Assembly (NCBI GenBank): GCA_046304755.1
Contig: JBKCDO010000149.1
Location: 1-34,890, forward strand
DNA from: JAIBBG01 sp046304755
Lineage (GTDB): Bacteria; Bacteroidota; Bacteroidia; Flavobacteriales_D; Sanyastnellaceae
Reading direction: 5' to 3'
Length of the DNA stretch: 34,890 bases
In this document: piece after piece, positions 25,070 through 32,955 of the stretch
Position numbering within the stretch: the stretch's first letter is position 1
Layout of the letters: each line of letters starts with the position of its first letter
Translations under genes and position numbers: made by a program
Notes under the pieces: model-generated
Told to the model about the DNA's origin: nothing
Database searches by the model: none
What the model saw: only the letters and a program-made list of their open reading frames with translations

Positions 25070-27463
25070 ATGAAGTTTATTCGAACATTTCACGAAGTGG
25101 GGTTGCAGGATGTTGGATTAGTGGGCGGCAAAAACGCTTCTATTGGTGAGTTGTGTCAGCACCTCACCGCATTGGAAATCCACGTGCCGTGTGGTTTTGC
25201 AGTTACCGTTGCAGGTTTTGAGGCTTTTATTCGACAAAATCAACTGGATTACCACTTGAATGATTTGCTTGCGAAAATTGATCGCCGGACGTTTACCAAT
25301 CTACAGCACATCTCTGATGAGGCGAAACAATTGGTGATTGCTGCGCGGTTTCCTGAAGAGTTAGTCGCTGAAATCTGGAGTGCCTATGAGGCGTTGTTGC
25401 AGAAGTATGGTGCGGATAGTCACGTGGCGGTGAGAAGCAGTTCCACTGCAGAAGATTTAGCGGAAGCGAGTTTCGCCGGACAGTACGAGTCATTCCTAAA
25501 TATTCATGGAAGGGAAGAGTTGATTAGTTCCGTCAAAAAGTGTTACGCTTCGCTCTTTAATGCAAGGGCACTGAAATACAGGATTGACCGCGGCTATTCA
25601 TTGGATGATGCCCGGTTGTCGGTGGGAATTCAAACCATGATTCGCGCTGACTTGGCCTGCTCGGGCGTGTGCTTCACCATAGATCCCGATACGGGTTTTG
25701 ATCAGGTGGTAGTGATTTCCGGGGCTTGGGGCTTGGGTGATAATGTTGTTCAGGGCAAGGTCGATCCCGATGAATTTCATGTGTTCAAGCCATCGCTAGA
25801 GGCGCGCAAGAGAGGAATTGTAAGGAAAAGATTAGGCTCGAAAGCGCTCACCTTGGGTTATGCATCAATCGGTGTAGGCGTGGAGAATCGCATGACATCG
25901 GAGGCGAAACGTAACGCGTGGGTATTGAGCGATCAGGAAGTGGAGACATTGGCCTGTTGGGCCATGCGCATCGAAAAGCACTATGGAAAACCCATGGACC
26001 TGGAGTGGGCTAAGGATGGTGTAACGGGTGAGCTCTTCATCGTTCAGGCCAGACCGGAAACAGTTCATGCTCGCAAGCGAGAAGGCGTGCTGCGGAGCTA
26101 TCAGGTGGATGCAAAGGCCACTGCACTATGCATTGGTCAGGCAGTCGGCACGCGCATAGCCACCGGTAAGGCTCGTGTGCTACATCGATTGGAGGATGCG
26201 CACCTTTTTGAAACAGGTGAAGTGCTCATTGCCGAAACGACTAATCCCGATTGGGATATTGTGATGAAACGCGCTGCGGCAATCGTCACCAATCACGGTG
26301 GAAGAACCAGTCACGCGGCAATCGTAGCGCGCGAATTGGGTGTGGCGGCGATTGTTGGTGCCACGGGTGCTACCGATGTGATTAAAACAGGCGAGTGGGT
26401 AACGGTCAACTGCACCGAAGGAAAAGTGGGGAAGGTGCTCGAAGGAAAAGTCCCTTGGACGGTGAAGGAGCATGCTTTATCTGCAATACCTCAAACACAC
26501 ACTGCGGCCATGCTCGTGCTGGCCAATCCTGATAAAGCCTATGAATGGTCATTCTATCCCAATGCCGGCGTAGGACTCATGCGAATGGAATTCCTGATTA
26601 GCCATGATGTGCGCATACATCCCATGGCGCTTGCCAGGTTTGATGAAGTGCAACGGGTTGAGGAGCGCAAGCAAATCGAATTGTTGACCAAAGGTTATCC
26701 CGACAAAGCCGCCTACTTTATTGATCGCTTGTCGCAAGGCGTTGCAACGATAGCCGCTGCCTTCTATCCAAAAGATGTCATCGTTCGCTTCAGTGATTTT
26801 AAATCCAACGAATACGCTTCGTTGCTTGGCGGGAGTTCGTTTGAAGAGGGTGAGGAGAATCCGATGATTGGATTTCGCGGGGCCTCTCGCTACTATCACA
26901 AGAATTACCGTGATGGTTTTGAATTGGAATGCAAGGCCATTGACTATGTGCGTACTCAGCTGGGATTGACCAATGTGAAAGTCATGGTGCCATTTTGCCG
27001 AACGGTGGAAGAGTTGAAGGAAGTATTACGCATAATGACTAAGCACGGACTTCAGCGTGGTGTCTATGGGTTGGAGATTTACATGATGGTGGAAGTGCCG
27101 AGTAATGTGATTCAAGCGGATGCGTTCGCTGAATTGGTTGATGGATTTTCCATCGGGTCCAACGATTTGACACAACTGACACTGGGTATCGATCGCGATT
27201 CTGCCTTGATTGCACCGTTGTTTAACGAACGTAATCCCGCTGTGGAATGGATGATTGCGCATGCCATCGAGGTTGCGCATCGCAAGGGAATCAAGATTGG
27301 CCTATGTGGTCAGGCTCCAAGTGACGACCCGGATTTTGCCGCCTTTTTGGTGCGAAAAGGAATCGATAGTATTTCGTTTACTCCCGATGCGCTGATTCGC
27401 GGCATTCAATCGATTTCGTTCGCCGAGCAGAGTGAAAAACAACTTAAACTTTTAGAGATATGA
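25070..27463 (+). CDS. ppsA: Phosphoenolpyruvate synthase (pyruvate, water dikinase)
   Basis: The 797-residue enzyme converts pyruvate + ATP + water to PEP + AMP + phosphate, feeding gluconeogenesis. The N-terminal ATP-grasp domain is marked by VGGKNASIGEL, VAVRSSSTAEDLAEASFAGQ and MDLEWAKDG. The swivelling phosphohistidine domain carries His415 in TNHGGRTSHAAIVAREL. The C-terminal PEP/pyruvate TIM barrel shows MRMEFLI, ENPMIGFRGASRYY, IGSNDLTQLTLGIDRDS and Cys746 in GLCGQAPSDDP. It is full length. Its TGA overlaps the ATG of the next gene, so translation is coupled. The start at 25070 is the first ATG before a conserved opening. Confidence 0.97.
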   Translation: MKFIRTFHEVGLQDVGLVGGKNASIGELCQHLTALEIHVPCGFAVTVAGFEAFIRQNQLDYHLNDLLAKIDRRTFTNLQHISDEAKQLVIAARFPEELVAEIWSAYEALLQKYGADSHVAVRSSSTAEDLAEASFAGQYESFLNIHGREELISSVKKCYASLFNARALKYRIDRGYSLDDARLSVGIQTMIRADLACSGVCFTIDPDTGFDQVVVISGAWGLGDNVVQGKVDPDEFHVFKPSLEARKRGIVRKRLGSKALTLGYASIGVGVENRMTSEAKRNAWVLSDQEVETLACWAMRIEKHYGKPMDLEWAKDGVTGELFIVQARPETVHARKREGVLRSYQVDAKATALCIGQAVGTRIATGKARVLHRLEDAHLFETGEVLIAETTNPDWDIVMKRAAAIVTNHGGRTSHAAIVARELGVAAIVGATGATDVIKTGEWVTVNCTEGKVGKVLEGKVPWTVKEHALSAIPQTHTAAMLVLANPDKAYEWSFYPNAGVGLMRMEFLISHDVRIHPMALARFDEVQRVEERKQIELLTKGYPDKAAYFIDRLSQGVATIAAAFYPKDVIVRFSDFKSNEYASLLGGSSFEEGEENPMIGFRGASRYYHKNYRDGFELECKAIDYVRTQLGLTNVKVMVPFCRTVEELKEVLRIMTKHGLQRGVYGLEIYMMVEVPSNVIQADAFAELVDGFSIGSNDLTQLTLGIDRDSALIAPLFNERNPAVEWMIAHAIEVAHRKGIKIGLCGQAPSDDPDFAAFLVRKGIDSISFTPDALIRGIQSISFAEQSEKQLKLLEI

Positions 27464-28218
27464 GAGCATTGGAAAATCGTGTTGCAGCTGTCACGGGTGC
27501 TGCATCCGGAATAGGCAAGGCTATCGCACTGACGCTCTCTCGTGAAGGCGCTGTTGTGATCGTGATGGATTTGCATGGTCACGGTGTATCGGACACCGTA
27601 ACAGAAATTGTTGAAGAGGGCAATAATGCCTTCGGCGAAGTGTGTGATGTAGCCAGCGCCTCCGATGTTCAGGCCGCCTTTGAGCGCGTCGCGCTGAAGG
27701 TCGGGCCGATTGATATTCTCGTGAATAACGCCGGCGTGATGGATGACTTTATCCCTGCAGGAGATGTGGAGTTGGCACATTGGCATCGTGTAATGGGCGT
27801 TGATCTTCACGGCACGTTTTACTGCTCGCACGAAGTTTTGCCTTCCATGATTGATCGCGGAAAGGGTGTTATCCTCAACATTTCTTCGATTGGCGGATTG
27901 CAGGGCGCGCGGGCAGGTGCGGCCTATACAGCGGCCAAGCATGGAGTGATTGGATTGACGAAGAACATCGCGTTCATGTATGCCGGAAAGGGCATTCGCT
28001 CGAACGCTATTGCACCGGGAGGAGTGACCACGAATATCGGTGCGCACATGCATCCAAACGCATTCGGTTATGAACGTATGATAAGCGGTAGTGCGAACAT
28101 GCCGCGCATGGCCGATCCGGATGAGATTGCTCGCGTTGCTTTGTTTTTGGTCAGTGATGATGCGAGCTTCGTGAATGGCGAGGTGCTGGTGGCCGATGGC
28201 GGCTGGACGGCTTATTGA
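27460..28218 (+). CDS. Short-chain dehydrogenase/reductase (SDR) family oxidoreductase
   Basis: This 252-residue classical SDR has the NAD(P)-binding TGAASGIGK (12-20), NNAG (89-92) and the catalytic Ser143, Tyr156 and Lys160 (YTAAK). The C-terminal stretch FLVSDDASFVNGEVLVADGGWTAY is typical. Asp37 at the end of the second beta strand (VIVMD) suggests a preference for NAD(H). The substrate cannot be told; the nearest description is 3-oxoacyl-ACP reductase-like or a polyol/steroid-type dehydrogenase. It overlaps ppsA by 4 nt (ATGA), so it is made together with PEP synthase. Its last 7 nt overlap the end of the convergent sensor-kinase gene. Confidence 0.9.
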   Translation: MRALENRVAAVTGAASGIGKAIALTLSREGAVVIVMDLHGHGVSDTVTEIVEEGNNAFGEVCDVASASDVQAAFERVALKVGPIDILVNNAGVMDDFIPAGDVELAHWHRVMGVDLHGTFYCSHEVLPSMIDRGKGVILNISSIGGLQGARAGAAYTAAKHGVIGLTKNIAFMYAGKGIRSNAIAPGGVTTNIGAHMHPNAFGYERMISGSANMPRMADPDEIARVALFLVSDDASFVNGEVLVADGGWTAY

Positions 28219-30128
28219 GTGGTGAGCGGAAGGGAGATGCGTGTGATCAAGCCGCGATTGAAGCTGAATGAGATTTCGCCATGCAAATCGTGCACGCGCG
28301 AGCGAATGGCGGAGATACCGGCACCCTCTTTAAACGGCAATGGGTTTTTCGGGCTGTTGATTTCCGAGATGATTATTTCAAATCGTGTATTGGAGGAATT
28401 GATGCGAATTTCTTGAGCAGCAGGCAAGGCATATTTGCGCGTGTTGTGGAGTATTTCACGCAGCATGAGTTCGCAGTTGTTGTTGAATTTTTGGCTGACG
28501 GCTATTGCAGCTTCCGCGGAAATATCAGTGGCTGTTATCGGAAATGGCGAAGTGCTTTCAAATTCTTGAATAGTGTTGAGCAACATTGTGATACACTCTC
28601 CCAGCGGTATGCGTTCTTCCTCGCTGAGTACTTCGATAATCTCTCGGGTTTTTAGCGATACGATATCAAGTTCCTTGGTAGATGTTGCAATCTCGCTGTA
28701 GTGCGCGACTTCCTTCTTGGCTGACAATGCGTGCATGTGCATGCGGATGCCGAAAAGGCGAGAGCCAATTTGATCGTGTATAAAGTGAGAGATGCGTTTG
28801 CGCTCATCTGCCCGGTATTGCACTGAGGCTAGTTGCAGCTCGGCTACTTTCACTTTAATGTCGGCGGCCATGCGGTCTCGATCGCGTTTGATTTCATGGA
28901 AGCGGTAGACGAGTCCAATCGATACCACAAGCGTCTCAATCATGATTCCATAATCCAGCGAATTCGGGATGAGTGCCGGGAACAGGATGTTGTTCATGAT
29001 TATACTATTGACGTTGAGCGAGTATTCCAGTCCGCCGAGAAATACAAAGCCAATGGCGGCAATAAAGAACATGGCGTGTTTCATCCCTGCTCTAAAGCGC
29101 TGAATGCAAACTACAATTATGAGAATCATGTTGAGCATGTTCAGTGCGGAGAAGATGCTCAGGTAGAGTGCGCGGTGCGTGTTGAGTTCGAAGTACGGAT
29201 GATAGACCACGGCGGTCAGCGGAATGCTGATCAGGTTAAACCAAAGCAGAAAGGTGAGGATACGTTGAATCTTGTCTTGCGTTGAAAGCACTGAGATAGA
29301 AAGAAACTTCCGCATCAGCAATGTAGCCATGGAAAGTTGTATGGCTGTTGCTACGTATCGGGATATATTGCTGAAGAAGGGTGATTCCGGATAGAGGATT
29401 TGAAAGTCGACGCCTTCAAAGGCAAGAATGACATAGAGGTTGCTTAGGGCGTAAGGGATATACCATAAATGAATGCTCTCTTTCAGCGTGAAATAGGAGA
29501 TGAGGTTAAAGACAACCAAGGCCAGGAGAATGCCGAACATGACTCCGAAAATGCCATAGGTGCGTGTTTTGAAATCGTCATATTGCCTGCCGGTGTAAAG
29601 GTTAAATGCCAGGAAAAGATTTTCATTCCGTTTATCGATCTCTATGAAGCAGGTGCTTGTGGTATGAGGCGCTACAGAAATAGGAATGCCGAATAGGAAA
29701 AAGTGATTGGGCCGCGCGTCGAAAGGGTAGTGGTCGCCGAAGTGTGTGGAGGCATATATACCCGTATCCTGTAAAATAGAGTAATTGATTTTATTGAGTG
29801 CAGCGTTTTTCAAAAGGCAATAGACAGTCTGCGACTCCGCTGTATTATTTTCAACCGTGACTGCGAGGTAGTGAATTTGCAGGGTCTTTTTAAAGTTGGC
29901 TCCCAATCGAGGGAGTAAGGTGAATTTTCCCTGATCCAGTAATGATTGCAGTTCTGCCGGAGTGAGCGAGCTATCTGCTGTGAAATGATAGACGTATTCA
30001 TTGCGGTCGTGGAAGGATTGCTGGTTCGTTGATAATTCTCCGATGAGCACATTTCTTCCCAAAGCGACGGTGCACAGCGACCAAAAAGGAAGGAGAAGAA
30101 TGAACCTATGAAAAATCATGCTTTTCAT
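28212..30128 (-). CDS. 7TM-DISM sensor histidine kinase, HisKA_3 type, with degenerate ATP-binding G1 box
   Basis: The 638-residue protein has a signal segment (5-23), a periplasmic DISM extracellular-type domain (about 30-180) and seven predicted membrane helices (about 190-410). A coiled-coil linker and a HisKA_3-type dimerisation helix follow, with His451 in ERKRISHFIHDQIG. The C-terminal HATPase-like region keeps the N-box Asn562 (REILHNTRKYA) and a late GISAIRSRVHDLHGEI block. The usual Asp-x-Gly-x-Gly position reads SEINSPK, lacking the standard Asp and Gly. It is divergent from a LuxR-type regulator 39 nt away, the likely partner. DISM domains often bind carbohydrates or other small ligands; the ligand here is unknown. 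ATG at 30119 is an alternative start. Confidence 0.88.
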   Translation of the reverse strand: MKSMIFHRFILLLPFWSLCTVALGRNVLIGELSTNQQSFHDRNEYVYHFTADSSLTPAELQSLLDQGKFTLLPRLGANFKKTLQIHYLAVTVENNTAESQTVYCLLKNAALNKINYSILQDTGIYASTHFGDHYPFDARPNHFFLFGIPISVAPHTTSTCFIEIDKRNENLFLAFNLYTGRQYDDFKTRTYGIFGVMFGILLALVVFNLISYFTLKESIHLWYIPYALSNLYVILAFEGVDFQILYPESPFFSNISRYVATAIQLSMATLLMRKFLSISVLSTQDKIQRILTFLLWFNLISIPLTAVVYHPYFELNTHRALYLSIFSALNMLNMILIIVVCIQRFRAGMKHAMFFIAAIGFVFLGGLEYSLNVNSIIMNNILFPALIPNSLDYGIMIETLVVSIGLVYRFHEIKRDRDRMAADIKVKVAELQLASVQYRADERKRISHFIHDQIGSRLFGIRMHMHALSAKKEVAHYSEIATSTKELDIVSLKTREIIEVLSEEERIPLGECITMLLNTIQEFESTSPFPITATDISAEAAIAVSQKFNNNCELMLREILHNTRKYALPAAQEIRINSSNTRFEIIISEINSPKNPLPFKEGAGISAIRSRVHDLHGEISFSFNRGLITRISLPLTTQ

Positions 30129-30154
30129 TTAATTTACGCTTAATTACTACAAAC

Positions 30155-30162
30155 TTACTTTG
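30155..30162 (+). promoter_or_regulatory. Possible -7 element for the LuxR-type regulator
   Basis: TTACTTTG is one mismatch from TAnnTTTG and ends 5 nt before the ATG at 30168. It lies in the 39-nt gap between divergent genes. The -33 position has no clear TTG. If used, the transcript would be leaderless. Confidence 0.35.
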
Positions 30163-30167
30163 CCGCC

Positions 30168-30776
30168 ATGAATTCTATTCGTGCTGTTATTGTGGATGAT
30201 CATGAGGTAGTTCGCTCCGGTTTAGCTTCGTTGATTCAGACTTGGTTCCCTTTGCGTGTAATTGGTCAATTTGCTTCCGGTGAGACGTTGTTGAATGATG
30301 CTGCAATATTAGCAGAGGCTGATCTTGTGATTCTCGATAATTTGTTGGGTGGTATTTCAGGGGAAGAAACCTATCAGCAATTGCTCGGTTCCGGATGGCG
30401 AGGCGTCGCAATTGTTCTAACCGTAATGGCTGATGAAGAGCTACATCGGCGATTACTGGCGCAAGGGATATTCAGGGTTATCCAAAAGTCTGATTCAACT
30501 GAAAATCTTAAGCAGGCCATCGCGGATGCTCTCCCGGCGCTGCTTCGAATGAAGACAGATGTAGATACGCTCATCGCCAAAATCACTCCCCGGGAAATGG
30601 AGTTTTTACGCTACATCTGCAACGACAATGAATACACCTACGACCAAATTGCGTACTTCATGAATGTCCATGTGCGCACCATCGACGGCTTCCGAAAATC
30701 ACTGTTCCAAAAGCTCTCCATCAAATCCAAAACAGGCTTGGTGATGTTCGCCATGAGGAATGGGTTGAATGGGTAA
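30168..30776 (+). CDS. NarL/FixJ-type response regulator (REC + LuxR HTH)
   Basis: The 202-residue protein has a receiver domain with acidic pocket Asp10-Asp11, phospho-acceptor Asp57 (LVILDNLLGG), Thr85 and Lys107. The LuxR-type helix-turn-helix is at 138-200 (ITPREMEFLRYICND...TYDQIAYFMNVHVRTIDGFRKSLFQKL). The usual MPG after the acceptor Asp is replaced by NLLGG, a minor deviation. It is divergent from the DISM-type kinase, the usual arrangement for a cognate pair. It likely regulates transcription of unknown targets after phosphorylation. The ATG has a -7-like element immediately upstream. Its stop lies 14 nt before a heptad repeat array. Confidence 0.93.
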   Translation: MNSIRAVIVDDHEVVRSGLASLIQTWFPLRVIGQFASGETLLNDAAILAEADLVILDNLLGGISGEETYQQLLGSGWRGVAIVLTVMADEELHRRLLAQGIFRVIQKSDSTENLKQAIADALPALLRMKTDVDTLIAKITPREMEFLRYICNDNEYTYDQIAYFMNVHVRTIDGFRKSLFQKLSIKSKTGLVMFAMRNGLNG

Positions 30777-30790
30777 AATCAATCTCCGCG

Positions 30791-30852
30791 CACTATTCAC
30801 TATTCACCATTCACTATTCACTATTCACCACTTCCCACTTCCCACTTCCAAC
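30791..30852. repeat. Heptad tandem array 2: CACTATT/CACCATT, then CCCACTT-type units
   Basis: From 30791 the 7-bp units are CACTATT, CACTATT, CACCATT, CACTATT, CACTATT, CACCACT, TCCCACT, TCCCACT and a partial. On the minus strand this is GGAAGTG x3 followed by GTGAATA/GTGAATG x5. It fills the gap between two convergent genes and runs into the end of the OmpR-type regulator coding sequence. That stop codon (TGA) is part of the array. Confidence 0.92.
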
Positions 30853-31544
30853 CGAAACCCCACCCCATGCACGTTCACTATCGCGATACGTTCGTCGCTG
30901 CTAAGGTATTTGCGCAGTTTGGTGATGAAGACGTCCATGCTTCGGCCAACGAAATAGCTGTCGTCGCCCCAAACCATGTTGGCCAGGATTTCGCGCTCGA
31001 TGACTTGCCCTTGATGCATGGCTAAAATCCGCAGCAGTTCGGATTCTTTCTTGGTGAGGTTCTTCTTTTCGACACCATCACTAAGCTCGTAATTCGTTGC
31101 GTTGAATGAGAATTTGCCAATGGTGAATTTGTCCTTACGATCAGCGTCATCCTTCATCCCGGTTGTACGCCTGAAAATATTCTTGATACGCAATACCAAC
31201 TCTTCACCGCTGAACGGTTTGGTGATGTAATCGTCGGCACCTAGACGCAGTCCTTTGATTTTGTCTTCCGGTAGTTCGCGCGCCGTGAGGAAGATGATGG
31301 GTACTTCAGCATTGATTTTTCGGATGTCTTCAGCCAGCGAAAACCCATCTTTCTTGGGCATCATCACGTCAAGCAAAATGAGGTCGTAAGGTTCGCGGTT
31401 GAATTGCATCAAGCCTTCCTTGCCGTCTTTGCATAAATGCACCTTATATCCTTCTTCGCGCAAAAGGTCTTGTACCACAAATCCCAGGTTGAAGTCGTCT
31501 TCAACCAATAAGATCATCGCTTTAGCCTTATCGTTTTCTTTCAT
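30825..31544 (-). CDS. OmpR/PhoB-type response regulator (RprY-like)
   Basis: The 239-residue protein has a receiver domain with Glu15-Asp16-Asp17, phospho-acceptor Asp59 (LILLDVMMPKKDG), Thr87 and Lys109 (YITKPF). A winged-helix effector follows (LTKKESELLRILAMHQGQVIEREILANMVWGDD...MDVFITKLRKYL). Its ATG lies in ATGA with the stop of the upstream histidine kinase, so the pair is translationally coupled. The order kinase then regulator resembles the RprX/RprY pair of Bacteroides. The last residues (EVGSGKW) are encoded by copies of the 7-bp repeat GGAAGTG, so the natural end of the ancestral protein was probably at or near GFRLEV. Confidence 0.93.
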   Translation of the reverse strand: MKENDKAKAMILLVEDDFNLGFVVQDLLREEGYKVHLCKDGKEGLMQFNREPYDLILLDVMMPKKDGFSLAEDIRKINAEVPIIFLTARELPEDKIKGLRLGADDYITKPFSGEELVLRIKNIFRRTTGMKDDADRKDKFTIGKFSFNATNYELSDGVEKKNLTKKESELLRILAMHQGQVIEREILANMVWGDDSYFVGRSMDVFITKLRKYLSSDERIAIVNVHGVGFRLEVGSGKW

Positions 31545-32812
31545 GAATGTTTCAGTTGTAGTTGAAATGTACTTCCCTTGCCCGGAGCGCTTGTCAGTGC
31601 AATCTTTCCGCCGTGGGCTTTGATAATCGTCTTCACATAGAACAAGCCCAAACCATACCCTCGAACAGCGTGCAAATTACCGGTGGGAACGCGATAGAAT
31701 TTTTCGAAGATGAGCTTGTGATTCGCTTTGTCGATGCCTAGTCCGTTGTCTGAAATTTCTATAAACAAACGGTTGTCGCGATTGAATGATCGAATACGAA
31801 TATCAGGATGATCAGGGGAATATTTAATGGCGTTGTCCAGCAAGTTGTAGATCACATTGGTGAGGTGCACTTTATCTCCCTTCACCAGCGCTTGCGTTGC
31901 TTCTAACGCAATAGATAGTGTACCATCATGATCGTTGGCCTGCACCTCAAACGTTTCTGCTGCGGTGCGAATCATTTCATGGAAATCAATGGTCTCTTGT
32001 GCGAGAGCCATTTTGCGTGGAGAAAGCGATGCAATCTGTAACACACGATCAACCTGCGAGCGCAAGCGCGCATTTTCATTGCGAATGATATTGACATACT
32101 GTTTGACGCGCTCCGGCGATCCACTCACCGCGGGAGAAATGATGGCCTCAGCTGAAAGGCCAATGGTAGAGATGGGCGTCTTCAATTCGTGCGTCATGTT
32201 ATTGACGAAATCCGTTCGAATTTCGGAGAGGCGTTTTTGCTGCAGAATGACGTAAATCGTATAGCTGAAGAAGAGGATAATTAACAGAATGACGATACTC
32301 GAATACATCCAAAAATCGAGTTGCTGCAAAATGAACGAGGAGCGGTTGGGAAATACAACGCCGAAGTAATGGCCATCGGGTTCAAAGTCTTCGAGCTTGT
32401 GAATCTGCTTTGCCTGCTCGCGCTCGCGACCGGGCTTGAAGGAGATTTTACTTCCGAAAACAATCGAATCCGTAAAGCAATCATAAATGCCATATTCGAA
32501 ATCTTCCAGCAGGTGCGAACGTTTGAATTCCTCTTTCAATAGGTTTTCCAGCAAATAGGGTTGGGGTGTATCGTTGACATTCGCGACGAAGTAATTATTG
32601 CCCACTTGCCGCACAGGTTCGGTGGCCGCTGAATCACGGTTCATCACGCGAATTGTCTGCACCACTTCGCTGATTGCCACAAAGGCGCGCCGATTGAACT
32701 GTTCCTCTTGCAGCGCATAGGCCTTTTTTACCCAGAAGACTTGTCCTGCGATGATGATGCCCAGCGATACAATGGCCAGGGCGATAACGATGATGATGGT
32801 TCTTCTGCTCAT
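31541..32812 (-). CDS. Membrane sensor histidine kinase (RprX-like), partner of the OmpR-type regulator
   Basis: The 423-residue protein has one membrane helix at 5-27, a periplasmic sensor of about 140 residues with no domain I recognise, and a second helix at 169-191. The HisKA domain has phospho-accepting His208 (FVNNMTHELKTPISTI). The HATPase domain is complete: N-box NVIYNLLDNAIKYSP, G1 ISDNGLGID, F-box FEKFYRVPTG and G2 GYGLGLFYVKTI. Unlike the DISM kinase 1.4 kb away, all catalytic boxes look intact. It is the first gene of the pair and faces fabD across a 143-nt gap that contains a palindromic element. The stimulus cannot be inferred. Confidence 0.94.
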   Translation of the reverse strand: MSRRTIIIVIALAIVSLGIIIAGQVFWVKKAYALQEEQFNRRAFVAISEVVQTIRVMNRDSAATEPVRQVGNNYFVANVNDTPQPYLLENLLKEEFKRSHLLEDFEYGIYDCFTDSIVFGSKISFKPGREREQAKQIHKLEDFEPDGHYFGVVFPNRSSFILQQLDFWMYSSIVILLIILFFSYTIYVILQQKRLSEIRTDFVNNMTHELKTPISTIGLSAEAIISPAVSGSPERVKQYVNIIRNENARLRSQVDRVLQIASLSPRKMALAQETIDFHEMIRTAAETFEVQANDHDGTLSIALEATQALVKGDKVHLTNVIYNLLDNAIKYSPDHPDIRIRSFNRDNRLFIEISDNGLGIDKANHKLIFEKFYRVPTGNLHAVRGYGLGLFYVKTIIKAHGGKIALTSAPGKGSTFQLQLKHS

Positions 32813-32837
32813 GAAACGTTCTGAGGTGTGAAAGTAC

Positions 32838-32920
32838 TTTTTTTTTAACCGCAGAGACGCAGTGTGTGCAGAGAAATTTCTCTTTGCTGTCTTTGCATCT
32901 CTGCGGTTAAAAGAAAAAAA
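32838..32920. repeat. Imperfect palindromic intergenic element (AACCGCAGAGACGCAG...)
   Basis: The 83-bp element starts in a T-run and ends in an A-run. The outer arms AACCGCAGAGA (32847-32857) and TCTCTGCGGTT (32898-32908) are exact inverted repeats. The centre AGAGAAATTTCTCT (32870-32883) is a perfect palindrome. The region between them pairs imperfectly. It lies between the divergent histidine kinase and fabD. It resembles dispersed palindromes with the GCAGAGACGCAG core that I recall from other environmental bacteria; that resemblance is from memory and unverified. Confidence 0.8.
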
Positions 32921-32928
32921 TCTTCCCG

Positions 32929-32936
32929 TAGATTTG
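32929..32936 (+). promoter_or_regulatory. -7 promoter element for fabD
   Basis: TAGATTTG matches TAnnTTTG exactly, 19 nt before the ATG. The -33 position (32907-32909) reads TTA, one base off TTG, and is formed by the end of the palindromic element. Confidence 0.55.
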
Positions 32937-32955
32937 ACATCTAAACATCAACCCC

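Noticed and set aside
24333..25073. 246-codon plus-strand frame opposite rlmF and the J-domain gene
   Set aside because: It is antisense to two well-recognised genes, and its translation has no family resemblance.
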